NCBI GenBank assembly: GCA_001600495.1
Contig: BCKE01000049.1
Span: 214,691 to 278,690, forward strand
DNA from: Pilasporangium apinafurcum
Taxonomy: Eukaryota; Oomycota; Peronosporomycetes; Pythiales; Pythiaceae
Direction: 5' to 3'
Length of the DNA stretch: 64,000 bases
A model generated the notes under the pieces. That model was not told where the DNA came from. It saw only the letters and a list, made by a program, of their open reading frames with translations, and searched no databases. A program made the position numbers and the translations under genes. This document shows, in pieces, positions 10,722 to 20,862 of this stretch. Position 1 is the stretch's first letter. Every line of letters begins with the position of its first letter.

Positions 10722-13700
10722 ATGACGCAATGGCTGTCATGGTTGGTTCTTCCGCCGCTCTTGTATCAGGTACTAATGGGTGTTTTACCTTCTGCCTTCA
10801 CCTGACCATCGAACGCTTTGTTTTTACTTCGTGTCCCACGGGAATTTAGGTCGCGTTGGCGACTTCATATGCACCAAATCATTTTCTTGGCACGTGTTTG
10901 ACAAAGGAATGGGTGGAAGAAGTAGAAACAAACCTGTCAATTTCTTCCACATCACGAGATGCGAGTGGAAGGCTTGTATACCCGTACTTAAAGCCAGCGC
11001 TCAAACATCGTCGCTTTACCGTGCGTATTACATAGATTCATGGACGAAGTAGTTTTCTCATCTATGCTGACTTGAGTCTGTGCCTGCCAAACCAGGTCAG
11101 TGATCCTCGCACGGCTGTCTCAATGAGCGAACTGTATCAAGATGACTGTCGGACCACAGATGCCGTTTTCTATGGTGTTGGGGCGACACTGGATGCGAAT
11201 GGTAATGTAGATGACCCTGGCAGTGTGAACGGCTCTATAGTCGTGGAATTAAAAGGCTGGGCGTCGATCTATTTGACCTCGATGGTATTTGCCATCATTG
11301 CACAGGAAGTGGTAAGTTTAGATTGTGAAGGAAGGGTAGTTGTGCACCGACATTACTAATAGTGGCTCTGCAACCGTGTTCGCCGTTGGGTTAGTATGGC
11401 TATGAAGTTTCTTTCTACAAGGTCACGGAAACAGCTTCCATGACCGAGCGCATGTCCTCAGTTGGGACGGGGGTCTGCACGCCCGTGCATGTGAATCTCG
11501 AAACCTGGGTAGGCGGCGGGAACGACGATGCATTCGCTGCCTATGAGAACGAATCCTATGACGCTGGTGGTATTGGCTACTCAGGAATTTCAGGGGTATA
11601 CACGACGGCTGATTTCATTAGTGATGGCCTGGATGCTACAAAATACTCGCCGACATTTGGTGCCGATTTCTGGCGTGACTACACCACGAGTGACAACCTG
11701 GTTGACAGCGTTCCGCTCACAATGTTGACCAACAATGCCGATTACTATCCGCCGAGTGAATCTGGTTGTGCGGATGGGAGCTTGGGTTGCCTCAATTCTT
11801 GTTCAAAAACCAGTGCGTGCACAGCTCGTGAGAACAACAACCAAGAATGCATGGTCGTGATCATGATGTACGACTATTATGACCGCGGTTACATGCAAGC
11901 TGTGTTTGCAAACCTCAACATTCCGGCGTATTTTTGCTTCATAGGATACGCGGCAGCGGAGAGTTTTGTACTCGAAGCCCAGGCAAACGGCCAACCGGTA
12001 GTATTTTACCATTACGAGCCAGATCCGTTCCATTTTCGGCACGACGGGCTCTTTGAACGAGTCTTGTTGCCTCGCACAACACCCGAGAAAGCGGCGCTAA
12101 CGACCAACAATTTTGGGGAGCATGGCTATGGTGGAGTAACCGATAACCCGGTGAAAGTAGACTTCTCACCAACAACGCTCGACAAATTTGTATCGACGGC
12201 CATCGCCAAAAGCTCACAGATTGGCAATCTCATCTCTCGGATTGCTCTTACGGCAGTGCAAACGAACCAGCTAATACGGAAATATGTTGAAGTCGTTGAT
12301 GGTACCCCCGCTGTAGATGACCCCTATTTCTCCGCAGCCTGTGAGTGGACGCGACAGAATTTTAAAGTCTGGCGGCGGTGGCTTACACGGCTCCCGACGT
12401 GCAGTATCTATACGGACGTGGCTTATGAAGTGACAGGATGTGATTCTGAATATGAAACCGCTTTTCCTCGACAATTATACTTGAAGTGGAAATATCCCGA
12501 TCCAGAGAATAACTCTCGGTCGTACACGTGTGATGGTGGACTCGCGTCTTTACCAGATTCGATTGAAACAAGCCGCTCGTGTGCGTGGCTGCAAGACAAT
12601 GCATACGTCTGGGTGTATTGGCTCTACACTCTGCCCGCTTGTGATCCCGTGTACTATACATACAACGTGTCGGCATGTCAAGGATCTTCACGCACTGTAC
12701 AACACTACTGGTTGCTGCCTGATGCTACAAATGCCTCGCTATCAACGGAATGTGAAGGTGGAATGTCGTTACCTGGTCCGAAAACTATAGATTGCGAGTA
12801 TGTAACTTACGATTCCAAAGGGTTTATTGCCATCGCAATCGCGGCTGGGATTCTCGCGGCATTGCTCGTTGTGGCCATGATCTTCGTGCTTTTCTACCGG
12901 GAATTGCCCATCATCAAACGCTCACAGTACCAGTTCCTAGAGTCGATGCTCTTGGGCGGTGTACTCATGTGCGTCGCAATCATCACGTACGCCGGGAAGC
13001 CCACCAATCTTATCTGTGGGCTGCGCCCGGCGATCATTTCGTATGCGTTCACGTTCGTATTTGGATCACTATTAGTCAAATCACTGCGCGTGTATCGCGT
13101 GTTCATGTCGTCGGCCATGAAACGTGTCGTGTTGTCGGCGTTTTCCATGTTCAAGATCCTCGTAGTGTTCATCATGGTTGACTTCTTGATCTTGCTTGCA
13201 CAGGGACTCACGCATCCGGTCAGGCCGACGACAACAATTAAAGCCGATACGTCGCTTGGTGGGCTACTGGTTGAACGAACTTATTGTACTTCGTCGTCGG
13301 CCATCTTTACTGGGCTCTTGATCTTCTGGAAAGCCATCGTGCTGTTTCTGGGGCTCTATCTGTCGTTCCTCATTCGCAAAGTGTCGACAGATTTCCAAGA
13401 GTCAGTCTGGATTTTCTCGGCGACCGTAGTTGTACTGTTTACAAGCCTCATTGTGCTCGCCATGGCGTATCTTGTGGAGCTCCCGACGGTCACATTCTTC
13501 TCTTTCTTTGCAGTGTTATTGCTGGTGAGTACGTCAATCGTGATGGGGATGATGTTGCTTCCGAAGATCCACCGGCTGCACGAACAACAAATGTCGGTGA
13601 CTACCGTCGACAGCGTCGCAGGTGACTCGACAAGTACCAGACCGGAGCGCATGCATGCGGTTGTCCCTGGTAGCAGCAGCAATAACAGCAAAGGTAGGAA

Positions 13701-13821
13701 AGTCAACACCAAAATGGCACAAACCAAAGTGCGCGTGACCCCCATGCAAAAGCTCCCGGCCGACTCTAACAAGACACAATCTAAGAGTCAGTCCCATCGT
13801 TCGTCGACAGGCGAGCAGTAA
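10722..13821 (+). CDS. Class C-type 7TM receptor with glycine-betaine-binding-like ectodomain
   Basis: Four exons (10722-10769, 10850-11020, 11096-11311, 11395-13821) close in frame to about 953 aa. Exon 1 plus the start of exon 2 form a signal peptide (MTQWLSWLVLPPLLYQ, then VALA). Residues about 75-400 resemble the substrate-binding protein of ABC glycine-betaine/choline uptake systems (OpuAC family): SIVVELKGWASIYLTS, an AFAAYENE... region, and QPVVFYHYEPDPF. Residues about 455-610 hold two copies of a Cys/Trp-rich repeat (EWTRQNFKVWRRWLTRLPTC, then AWLQDNAYVWVYWLYTLPAC). Seven membrane helices run from about 619 to 870 and look like family 3 (GABA-B/glutamate type): RELPIIKRSQYQFLESMLLG, LICGLRPAI, VELPTVTFFSFFAVLLL. 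The tail is Ser/Lys-rich and cytosolic. Role inferred: sensing a small, possibly zwitterionic ligand at the cell surface. A decayed copy lies directly upstream. Confidence 0.85.
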
Positions 13822-14087
13822 ACAACAACAACAAAAAATATCACCAAATCCTATGCTTGTGTCTTGATGTCAACCCCATTGAAATATCCACAAGCTCATA
13901 CAATAAGCAGTTGCTTTGGCTGATGCAGATGTAGTTTGTAGAGTAAAAAATGTAGCCATCTTGGATTTGCTTGGGTAATGAAATATACTGCTGTGATTGG
14001 TCTATTTAATTATTTATTTCTGCCACTAAAAAACGAATAGATACTCACAAGAGCGTGTCACAAGATTACCAGCTTTAGAGGTCAGCG

Positions 14088-15510
14088 ATGACGCACCGCA
14101 TGACGATGGCCACTATGCGAGTGAGAAGCGAGACCGCGTTGCAGCGGTGCGATGATCCAGCTCCTCCTTTATTTATGCAACAGCGTAACCATCGTATATG
14201 GGTGATGAATATGACGTCTTGGGTATGTGATGATCTGTAGATTTCGTATGTTAACGACATGTGCGCAGAGTACGCTTTCGTATCGAATCTTTGAAAATGC
14301 AACGTCAAATGCGTCTCCGACTAAGACAGCCATCGTGATGCATGGTATTCTCGGTGCGTTTTACCCCTTATAGAGGCTTTTGGTGCTAGATTGAGTAGGA
14401 GCGATGATGAATGTACTAACGAAATATTGGTTTGGTCTGTTGTGTCATGTGTGGAATGCAGGTAACAAACTCAACTGGCGCACGTTTTCACAAAAGTACG
14501 TTTCTAACTACATCTACAAGTGCACAGTCGATAAACACTGTATGCGTATGTTTCTAGACTCGCATCTTCCAATCCGGATTGGCGATTCGTGGCTGTAGAT
14601 CTTCGTGGTACGTTGATCTGGATGATTGCAACTCTATTTGTGGCTCAAGCATATGCCGAGTGTTTGTGTAGGTCATGGTGATTCGCCTTCGTTTTCATCT
14701 CCTCACACTATTGATGCATGCGCAAACGATATCATGTGCGCAGCCTTTATTGTTGGTTTTCTGTGACTCTCTGTTATGCTAGATGATAACACTGACCTTT
14801 GGTATTTGCTTTAGGATTCTTGCCGATCATTTGCAAGTGGAGCCGAATGCTGTTTTTGGGCATTCTTTCGGTGGAAAAGTCGCGCTTGCCTATCTGAATC
14901 AATGTCGGCAACAATCAAGAACGTTTCCCAGCCAAGTTTGGGTGCTTGACTCTCTCCCAGGCACAGGTATTGATGTTTGGATTAAGGCTGTTTTCTTTAT
15001 GATTATCATAATGTCATCAACGATTCCTATCTTGCCTTAGGTAAAACGGACTACGCCAGCCGTTCGCTGACGGGATCGATTGAGACTGTCCTCCCAAGCA
15101 TGAAGGAAATCCCGTTGCCTATTCGATCCAAGTCTCAACTGATTAAGGATCTTCAGAGCAAAGGCATTGGACTGGGCGAAGCGCAATGGCTCACCACGAA
15201 TCTTCGCGTGATTGGTCACAACCCAGAAATCTACGAATGGAAAACTGATGTTCCGGTCATTGAGCAGCTCTTTAAGTCTTTTCTCTCGACTGACTTATGG
15301 CCAGTAGTGGAACAAAATCCATCGGATGCCAAGGTGCACATTCATTTTGTGCACGCTGAGAAGAACTCCATGTGGACGCCCGCCGTACTCGCGAAGCTGG
15401 ATGCATTGAAGCCACACAACGTGCAGCACCATTTGCTGGCGAAATCGGGTCATTGGGTGCACATTGACAATCCCAACGGCTTAATGGAGATCATTGAGCG
15501 CAACATGTAG
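14088..15510 (+). CDS. ABHD11-like alpha/beta hydrolase
   Basis: Seven exons: 14088-14222, 14269-14353, 14462-14495, 14558-14607, 14672-14735, 14815-14966, 15041-15510, about 329 aa. The join gives the family order: AIVMHGILGNKLNWRTFSQK (oxyanion region and the NWR typical of ABHD11), RFVAVDLRGHGDSP, the nucleophile elbow FGHSFGGKVAL (Ser), VWVLDSLPG, then the late HFVHAEKNSMW and the catalytic His in SGHWVHIDNP. ABHD11 enzymes are mitochondrial serine hydrolases. The N-terminus here is rich in Arg and Met with few acids, consistent with import. Introns are 46-108 nt; the first is only about 46 nt and so the least certain. Confidence 0.85.
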
Positions 15511-15713
15511 ACCCCTCCCCTCACTTGCCAACGAGGATGGCATGTCGTTATAGCGAGAATATTTGAATAATGACACAATGTTTCACCATAGTGACTAAAG
15601 TCGGCCGGTCTACATAGTAATGTCCTTGGACTGCATCATCGAGCGATCTTGAAAAGCTGCAAATCTTTCCATTTTCCCATCCCTATCAGGCAGTCACGAG
15701 TGAACTAATCAAG

Positions 15714-16735
15714 ATGGCAAGCGGATGTGCTTATATTTGTATGATCACACTCTGTATGGCTGCTTGCGCACTGGTATCACCAGCATTCGGCGCTTATGTT
15801 AGTTCTCATGAGGGGCCAGTGTTGCCCACACAGTTCCAGGCGGATGTGTCAGTCATGTCGCACTTGACAGATCCACAACAGGAGTATCCGCCATCGGTGA
15901 GGAAGATGCGCATTCAATACGATTATGAGCAACAATTTGCACGAGCGGACATGCTTGAAGGGTACGAGCGTGAGAAAACGTATGTGCGGCGATATGATCA
16001 GGTACAGACTCAATTTTATAAGAAGCTAGTAATTTGTTAATTTTTATACCATTTGCGTCATGACATTGATCGATTATGGGCTGTTGATGGGAGAATAGAA
16101 AAAAGAATACATGGTCAAGCACGGGAAATACAAGAAATGTGAACGTGCGTATCTTGGTAAGGCGTTGGTTTCGAGAGCTGCGTGCTTGTTTTGTGCTTAT
16201 TCCTCCAGTTCATATGTTTTTGCCTGTTGGGTTTTGTAGGTGATGAAATGCCTCGACCTATGATCCCGTTCACTCAAGAATATGTCGTACGGATTTTGAC
16301 TGTTATTTTCCCGGCAGTATTGGCTATTGCCGCATGCTTATCTGTCTTGTCGTCTGTGTAGGCCGTGGAAAGCGTGCGAGGGATTGTGTGTGAACACTGG
16401 ATGCATACATACGCTAACATGCGCGTTCATATCTACAGTGATATCACCAACAATGGTAACTTGATTCACATAATCGTCCTGATACAACTGTGTAACTAAT
16501 TGCTATGATTTCCACGTCTGTAATGTGATGCATAGTCCCTATTCGCTTGACGGAAGAAAGCTACGTCGACAACGTTCCCACAATGTTCCTGACTTTTGAT
16601 CTGCACAATGTTCAACTCGGTCCACAGAACGTCTCAGATTTTGAGATCCCAGGCGGTTATACCCACAACGATTGTATCCGCAACGTCGGAGGGTTTCCTT
16701 ATATTCACGCATTCCACTACTACCTGCGCTTCTAA
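15714..16735 (+). CDS. Predicted secreted protein, function unknown
   Basis: Five exons (15714-16001, 16099-16156, 16240-16283, 16362-16455, 16536-16735) give about 227 aa. The N-terminus is a clear signal peptide (MASGCAYICMITLCMAACAL... ending near AFGAYV). The mature part is Tyr- and charge-rich and has four spaced cysteines (KKCERAY, GIVCEHW, HNDCIRNV and one in the leader). It starts QFQADVSVMSHLTDP and ends FPYIHAFHYYLRF. The pattern of alternating short beta-like stretches with paired cysteines recalls ependymin/LolA-like lipid-binding folds, but that is only a guess from shape. No catalytic motif seen. Probably a conserved extracellular or lumenal protein rather than a fast-evolving effector. 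Confidence 0.7.
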
Positions 16736-16829
16736 ATAGAAATTCCGGTAAATGAACATTTTGAATAACTGTTGTTAACACAAACATACTTCAGTACTGT
16801 AGGATGATCAATGTGTACCTACACCTCAT

Positions 16830-18479
16830 TTATCGCCAATACTCAGGTGGTCCATCCATGAATCCTCCGTTGTGATTTTGCTGGTGAGTGCCGTCAAAAC
16901 CTCCATGGCGCGCTGACGAATTTTGCGCTGACTGGTCATCCATGAAACCTCCAGCGCCGTACGTCATTCCATTATCCTGTTGGTGATGGAAACCATGTTG
17001 GTCGCCAAAGTGCGATGGATAGCCTCCATTGAAACCGTACCCATAACCCATGGAAACATGACCGGCATCTTCGGGTTCAAAGCCATGATGATAGGGAACT
17101 TGATGTTGCTGATGTAGATGAGACGTTGCGTAATGATGTGCCCCTTGATGCTGTTGACTCACAACCTCATTCATAATGTCCTGGGTGGAATGAAAAGCAG
17201 CGTTAAGCAGAGCTTGTGTACCATCTTGGACGTATTCATCGCGATCTTCGTCGCTGCCTCGATGATCACCCTGGTTGACATCATTATTATCGTGATCATC
17301 ATGGCGATCCTGTGCATGTGTATTCTGTTCATCTTCTTCAAGATGTTGCGCAATAGTGGATGAGCCTGTTGCTGTATTTGATGATCCGGCCTCTTCGCCA
17401 ACCACACTACCATTTGCTTTTTCGCCTGTTCCGCCAGAGCCGGACGCGGCGGCGCCGCTGCCCGTTTTCTCTTTCGCCACAACTTTTTGCTTCTTTCGCT
17501 CTTCCGCTTTCTGCGCCTTTTCAGATTCAATCTGTTTCACTTCATCGATATCAATCATCGAAATTCGACTCCGTTGTCGCTTAAATCGTCCTGCGTCAGC
17601 CTTGCGTCGAATCTCCGACAGTTCCGTCATGTGTTTCTTCGGTGGAGGAGGAGGCTTCGCTGCAGAAACAGGAGCCATACGAGACGGAACAGAAGCGACC
17701 GATGGATGCAATGACGGTCGAGGCATCTGTGGACGATGTAGAAGTGGTTTCTTCAATTGTGTATTCCTTTCTGACTTTTCACCATCATCCTCTTTCCCAT
17801 TAGCAGTCTCCAAGGCCGTGAAATGCAGCGTTGGCTTCACAGCCATTTCCGGTCGGATTGATGGATTTAAAAACGCGTTTTCATAGCAAAAGAAATCTTC
17901 TGGTTCCGCTTCCTGGTGATCATGGACGGCTTGTAGTACTTTGGCGCTGGTCTTGGCCAACCGCTCGTGGAGATACGTGTCACTATCGGCACCGTCTTCG
18001 ACCATGAAGATGTACTGTTTCACGAGTCCAGCGCTGACCTTCACCCACTCTTCGGTATCATTCTCGGCCGCGTCGATGATCTCCACCATCGCGAACTTAC
18101 TGGCGTCCAGATCTTCCTTCCGCATGCTCAGAAACGCCAGCAGCAAGCGGATCTGATACGAAAAAACAGCAACACTGTCTCAATATATTCGCCACCACAA
18201 ATCCATACTATCAAAATAACATAAACATCATTAACAACGCACCTTAATGGGCGTCTCGAGGTTTCGGAAACTTGTGACCGCTTCGGTGATCCTTTCCTTC
18301 GTCAGAAGCGCGCCGAGTTCGCAAGAGCTCCATTCATATTTCAACTTTTGCAGAATCCATACATCGAACGATGACACCATCGAATCCTGTCTCGCCAACG
18401 GTGTCGTGCCCAGCAATGCTGCGTTCATGTTGCCCACGCTGCCATTACGCCGCAGCACGTTGCCGACTTTTTCCGCCAT
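16830..18479 (-). CDS. NELF-A-like negative elongation factor subunit
   Basis: NELF pauses RNA polymerase II just after initiation. Two exons (18479-18243, 18152-16830) encode about 519 aa. The N-terminal helical region reads DVWILQKLKYEWSSCELG and FRNLETPIKIRLLLAFLS, then EIIDAAENDTEEWVKVSAG, matching the HDAg/NELF-A N-domain in order (human: WLHNKLG, IRLCFHGLSSAVKLKLLLG, EIIQLASLDSDPWV). Later comes a basic segment KRQRSRISMIDIDEVKQIE, matching the LLDISELDM-type element followed by a basic run. The C-terminal half is low complexity: Ala/Gly/Ser, Asp/His, then Gln/His/Gly repeats. Start is the first ATG of the frame (MAEKVGNVLRR). Family assignment is by motif order, so it should be confirmed by profile search. 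Confidence 0.75.
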
Positions 18480-18595
18480 TTTGTTCCGTTGGCTCAAAGA
18501 GAGTGAATGTCAGGAGGGAAACCAGAAGGACAGCGTAAAATAACGAATATAACAGACGTTATTTTCAATCAGTGTGTTTTATCGTCATTAAAAAC

Positions 18596-18613
18596 GGTAC
18601 AGTGTACCACTTG
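18596..18613. repeat. Palindromic GGTAC-GTGTACCACTTG motif, copy 1
   Basis: GGTACAGTGTACCACTTG lies in the divergent promoter between the NELF-A-like gene and the DUF6818 gene. It contains the palindrome GGTACA-G-TGTACC. The same 18-mer with one substitution occurs at 49786-49803, again about 160-170 bp before a plus-strand start codon in a divergent intergenic region. It could be a regulatory site or the end of a dispersed repeat. Confidence 0.45.
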
Positions 18614-18765
18614 GAGGTGCAATCGCCTGTCGGTCTATTTTGCATGGAATGTCCTCACGCTCTACCCTGCCAGTAGTGCACAATTACGAGGAGTACCGGT
18701 AGTAGTGCGGTGACGTAGAGCGGAAGGAAACGAGGTAGTGCACTCAAAGACTTAGGCATCGACAT

Positions 18766-20622
18766 ATGACGCGTAGTGGCGGGGCCATGGGCGTTTCCGT
18801 CACGCCAACGAACGCGAATGGCACATCGTCCCAGCGACCACAACAGAAGTCGGGGTCTCCATCTCCTTCAGCATTCTTCCCGCCATCGGCAGCAGCTGTA
18901 ACACCAGTCACCGCCACACTTTCTTCTTCAGTTGTACTACCACGCAGTAGTAATAGTGGTGGTGGGAAAACTGGTCGGCAAAGCAGTAAATTCGGGACTG
19001 TTAACTACTCAGTGGATGAAATGCGGCGGTTGAATGAAAAAGTGCGCGCTGTAATGCCGCTCGTGGGTGAAGACTGGCTACACGTCGCGTATCAATTCAA
19101 TTACATGCGTCCCGAGTCGATTCCGTACCGCGAAGTTGAGAGTTTGAAGCGAAAATTCAAGAAAATGTACTGTAGCCGCACGGGTGCCGGTGGGAAATTG
19201 CCCGACTACATCGAAGAAGCGAAGGAGTTGCGCCGCATGATCAACCAGCGATCCGAAAAGGCGCAGATCGAGTCAAGTGATACACACAGTGAGTTAGATA
19301 CGCAGGACCTGAATGATCCGAAACGAGATGAACCTATTACGGGAATGGCACTGCGCGCTCGTGCAGGTAGCGGCAGCTCCGGCAGCCTCAGCACAACACT
19401 CGCAGAAGTAGACGGGGCTAGAAAAGACGGGGAGAAGGTTGATGCCATGGTTGCTACCTCTGGACATTCAGAGATGGGACTGGATGACTCACAGCCGCTT
19501 GCCTCAGTGATGGACGAGCAACACCGGAAGGCACTGCTTTCTGAGAATCACCAGCAACAACCAGAACCGAATGTAGAAAATTTGCAGACTGACGACGTGA
19601 ATGATTCAGATGGAGACGGTGACGCTGCACGTGATATATCCGCCAAATTGCGGCAGATGGAAGAAGAGTATCATCGTACAATCGAGGCAAAGCGGACAAC
19701 CAGAGAAATGGCAGCAGTCAACATGGAAGGATTGAATCCAGCACCGACATTATCGACCTCATCATTCGCTGGAAATGGTACCAACATGGCGACAACCACG
19801 TCCGGAATCATCAACATGCTCAAGCACAGTATTGAACGGAAGCGACGCACAATTGAAGAACAGATGCTGAGTGAAAGTGAGCGTGTCCGAAAAGAACGCA
19901 AGAAACGCAAGATGGAACAGGTGTTGTATTCAATCCATCAAGAACAACGGGAGCGAGAACTAGGAGGAGCTGCTGCGTCGGATGGTCCTGTGGGAGGGGC
20001 CGTAGCTTATTCAGGGTTGCCACCGCCGTCACCGAGCCGACAAAGCATACACAGTTCTCCTCGTGGAATGGCACGAAGCAGTCGACTACCTCCTGCAGTC
20101 TCTTCACAAGAGTTTATGGGGATGTTGCCAACGGCACCCCTGTTACCAGCATCTACTATGCCCGGTCTTGCATCTGATCCGTCTTTAGCAATGATGGAGC
20201 TTATGTTGCAATACATGACCGCTCAACAACAAGAATACACGAGACAATGGGAGTTGGAGCAAGAGCGACGCGCTCGAGAACATGAAGAACGCGAGCGGCA
20301 ACGACGAGACAAAGAACGACAGAGAAGGCAAGAACGTCGAGAGCTGATGCTGGTCATGGCTGCGTTATTGGGTGATAAATTTCCTGATTCATTGAAACAC
20401 CACTTGGAAGCATCCATAGACGATAAGGACCGTATAGAAGTATCAGGTGATGCGGTAGTGGTGCCGGATGGAAGAAACGTAGAGTCCACAGAAGAGTTCG
20501 GTGAAGCGCACGGGAACGAAGGAAAAGATAGTAGAAAACCAGGGGCTGATCAGTATGACGATGAAGAAGATGGTACGCGGGAACCCCATGGAGCGGTAGT
20601 AGACGATACTGCCTTGATATAA
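18766..20622 (+). CDS. DUF6818-type (Myb-like) nuclear protein
   Basis: 618 aa, single exon. Residues about 80-165 read NYSVDEMRRLNEKVRAVMPL, VGEDWLHVAYQFN, ESLKRKFKKMY, then an AKELRRMI helix. This is the DUF6818 pattern common in oomycetes, which looks like a divergent Myb/SANT DNA-binding fold. The rest is low complexity: a Ser/Pro/Ala-rich N-terminus, a Lys/Arg-rich helix (ERVRKERKKRKMEQ), and a long Glu/Arg coiled coil (EQERRAREHEERERQRRDKE) before an acidic tail. The start ATG 18766 is the first in frame. Likely a DNA- or chromatin-associated factor; targets unknown. Confidence 0.8.
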   Translation: MTRSGGAMGVSVTPTNANGTSSQRPQQKSGSPSPSAFFPPSAAAVTPVTATLSSSVVLPRSSNSGGGKTGRQSSKFGTVNYSVDEMRRLNEKVRAVMPLVGEDWLHVAYQFNYMRPESIPYREVESLKRKFKKMYCSRTGAGGKLPDYIEEAKELRRMINQRSEKAQIESSDTHSELDTQDLNDPKRDEPITGMALRARAGSGSSGSLSTTLAEVDGARKDGEKVDAMVATSGHSEMGLDDSQPLASVMDEQHRKALLSENHQQQPEPNVENLQTDDVNDSDGDGDAARDISAKLRQMEEEYHRTIEAKRTTREMAAVNMEGLNPAPTLSTSSFAGNGTNMATTTSGIINMLKHSIERKRRTIEEQMLSESERVRKERKKRKMEQVLYSIHQEQRERELGGAAASDGPVGGAVAYSGLPPPSPSRQSIHSSPRGMARSSRLPPAVSSQEFMGMLPTAPLLPASTMPGLASDPSLAMMELMLQYMTAQQQEYTRQWELEQERRAREHEERERQRRDKERQRRQERRELMLVMAALLGDKFPDSLKHHLEASIDDKDRIEVSGDAVVVPDGRNVESTEEFGEAHGNEGKDSRKPGADQYDDEEDGTREPHGAVVDDTALI

Positions 20623-20862
20623 AGGAAGAAGAATTTGTTTTGTTAAGTTAGGATTTCAGAAAGAAGCAAAGAGTGTAACAGGGTGAGACAAGCGGACCAT
20701 CACGTGGCAAAAATATGATTGTGAAGCACGTTTTGACAAAGCCGTGTTTCCAATTGTTGAAACTCTTCGTCTGTAAATCACGGAAAAAGCAATGATTATG
20801 TTATTTGTATCACCGAGGAAGAAATTGACAGTACCCTACCAAACTTGACTGAACATGAAGGA

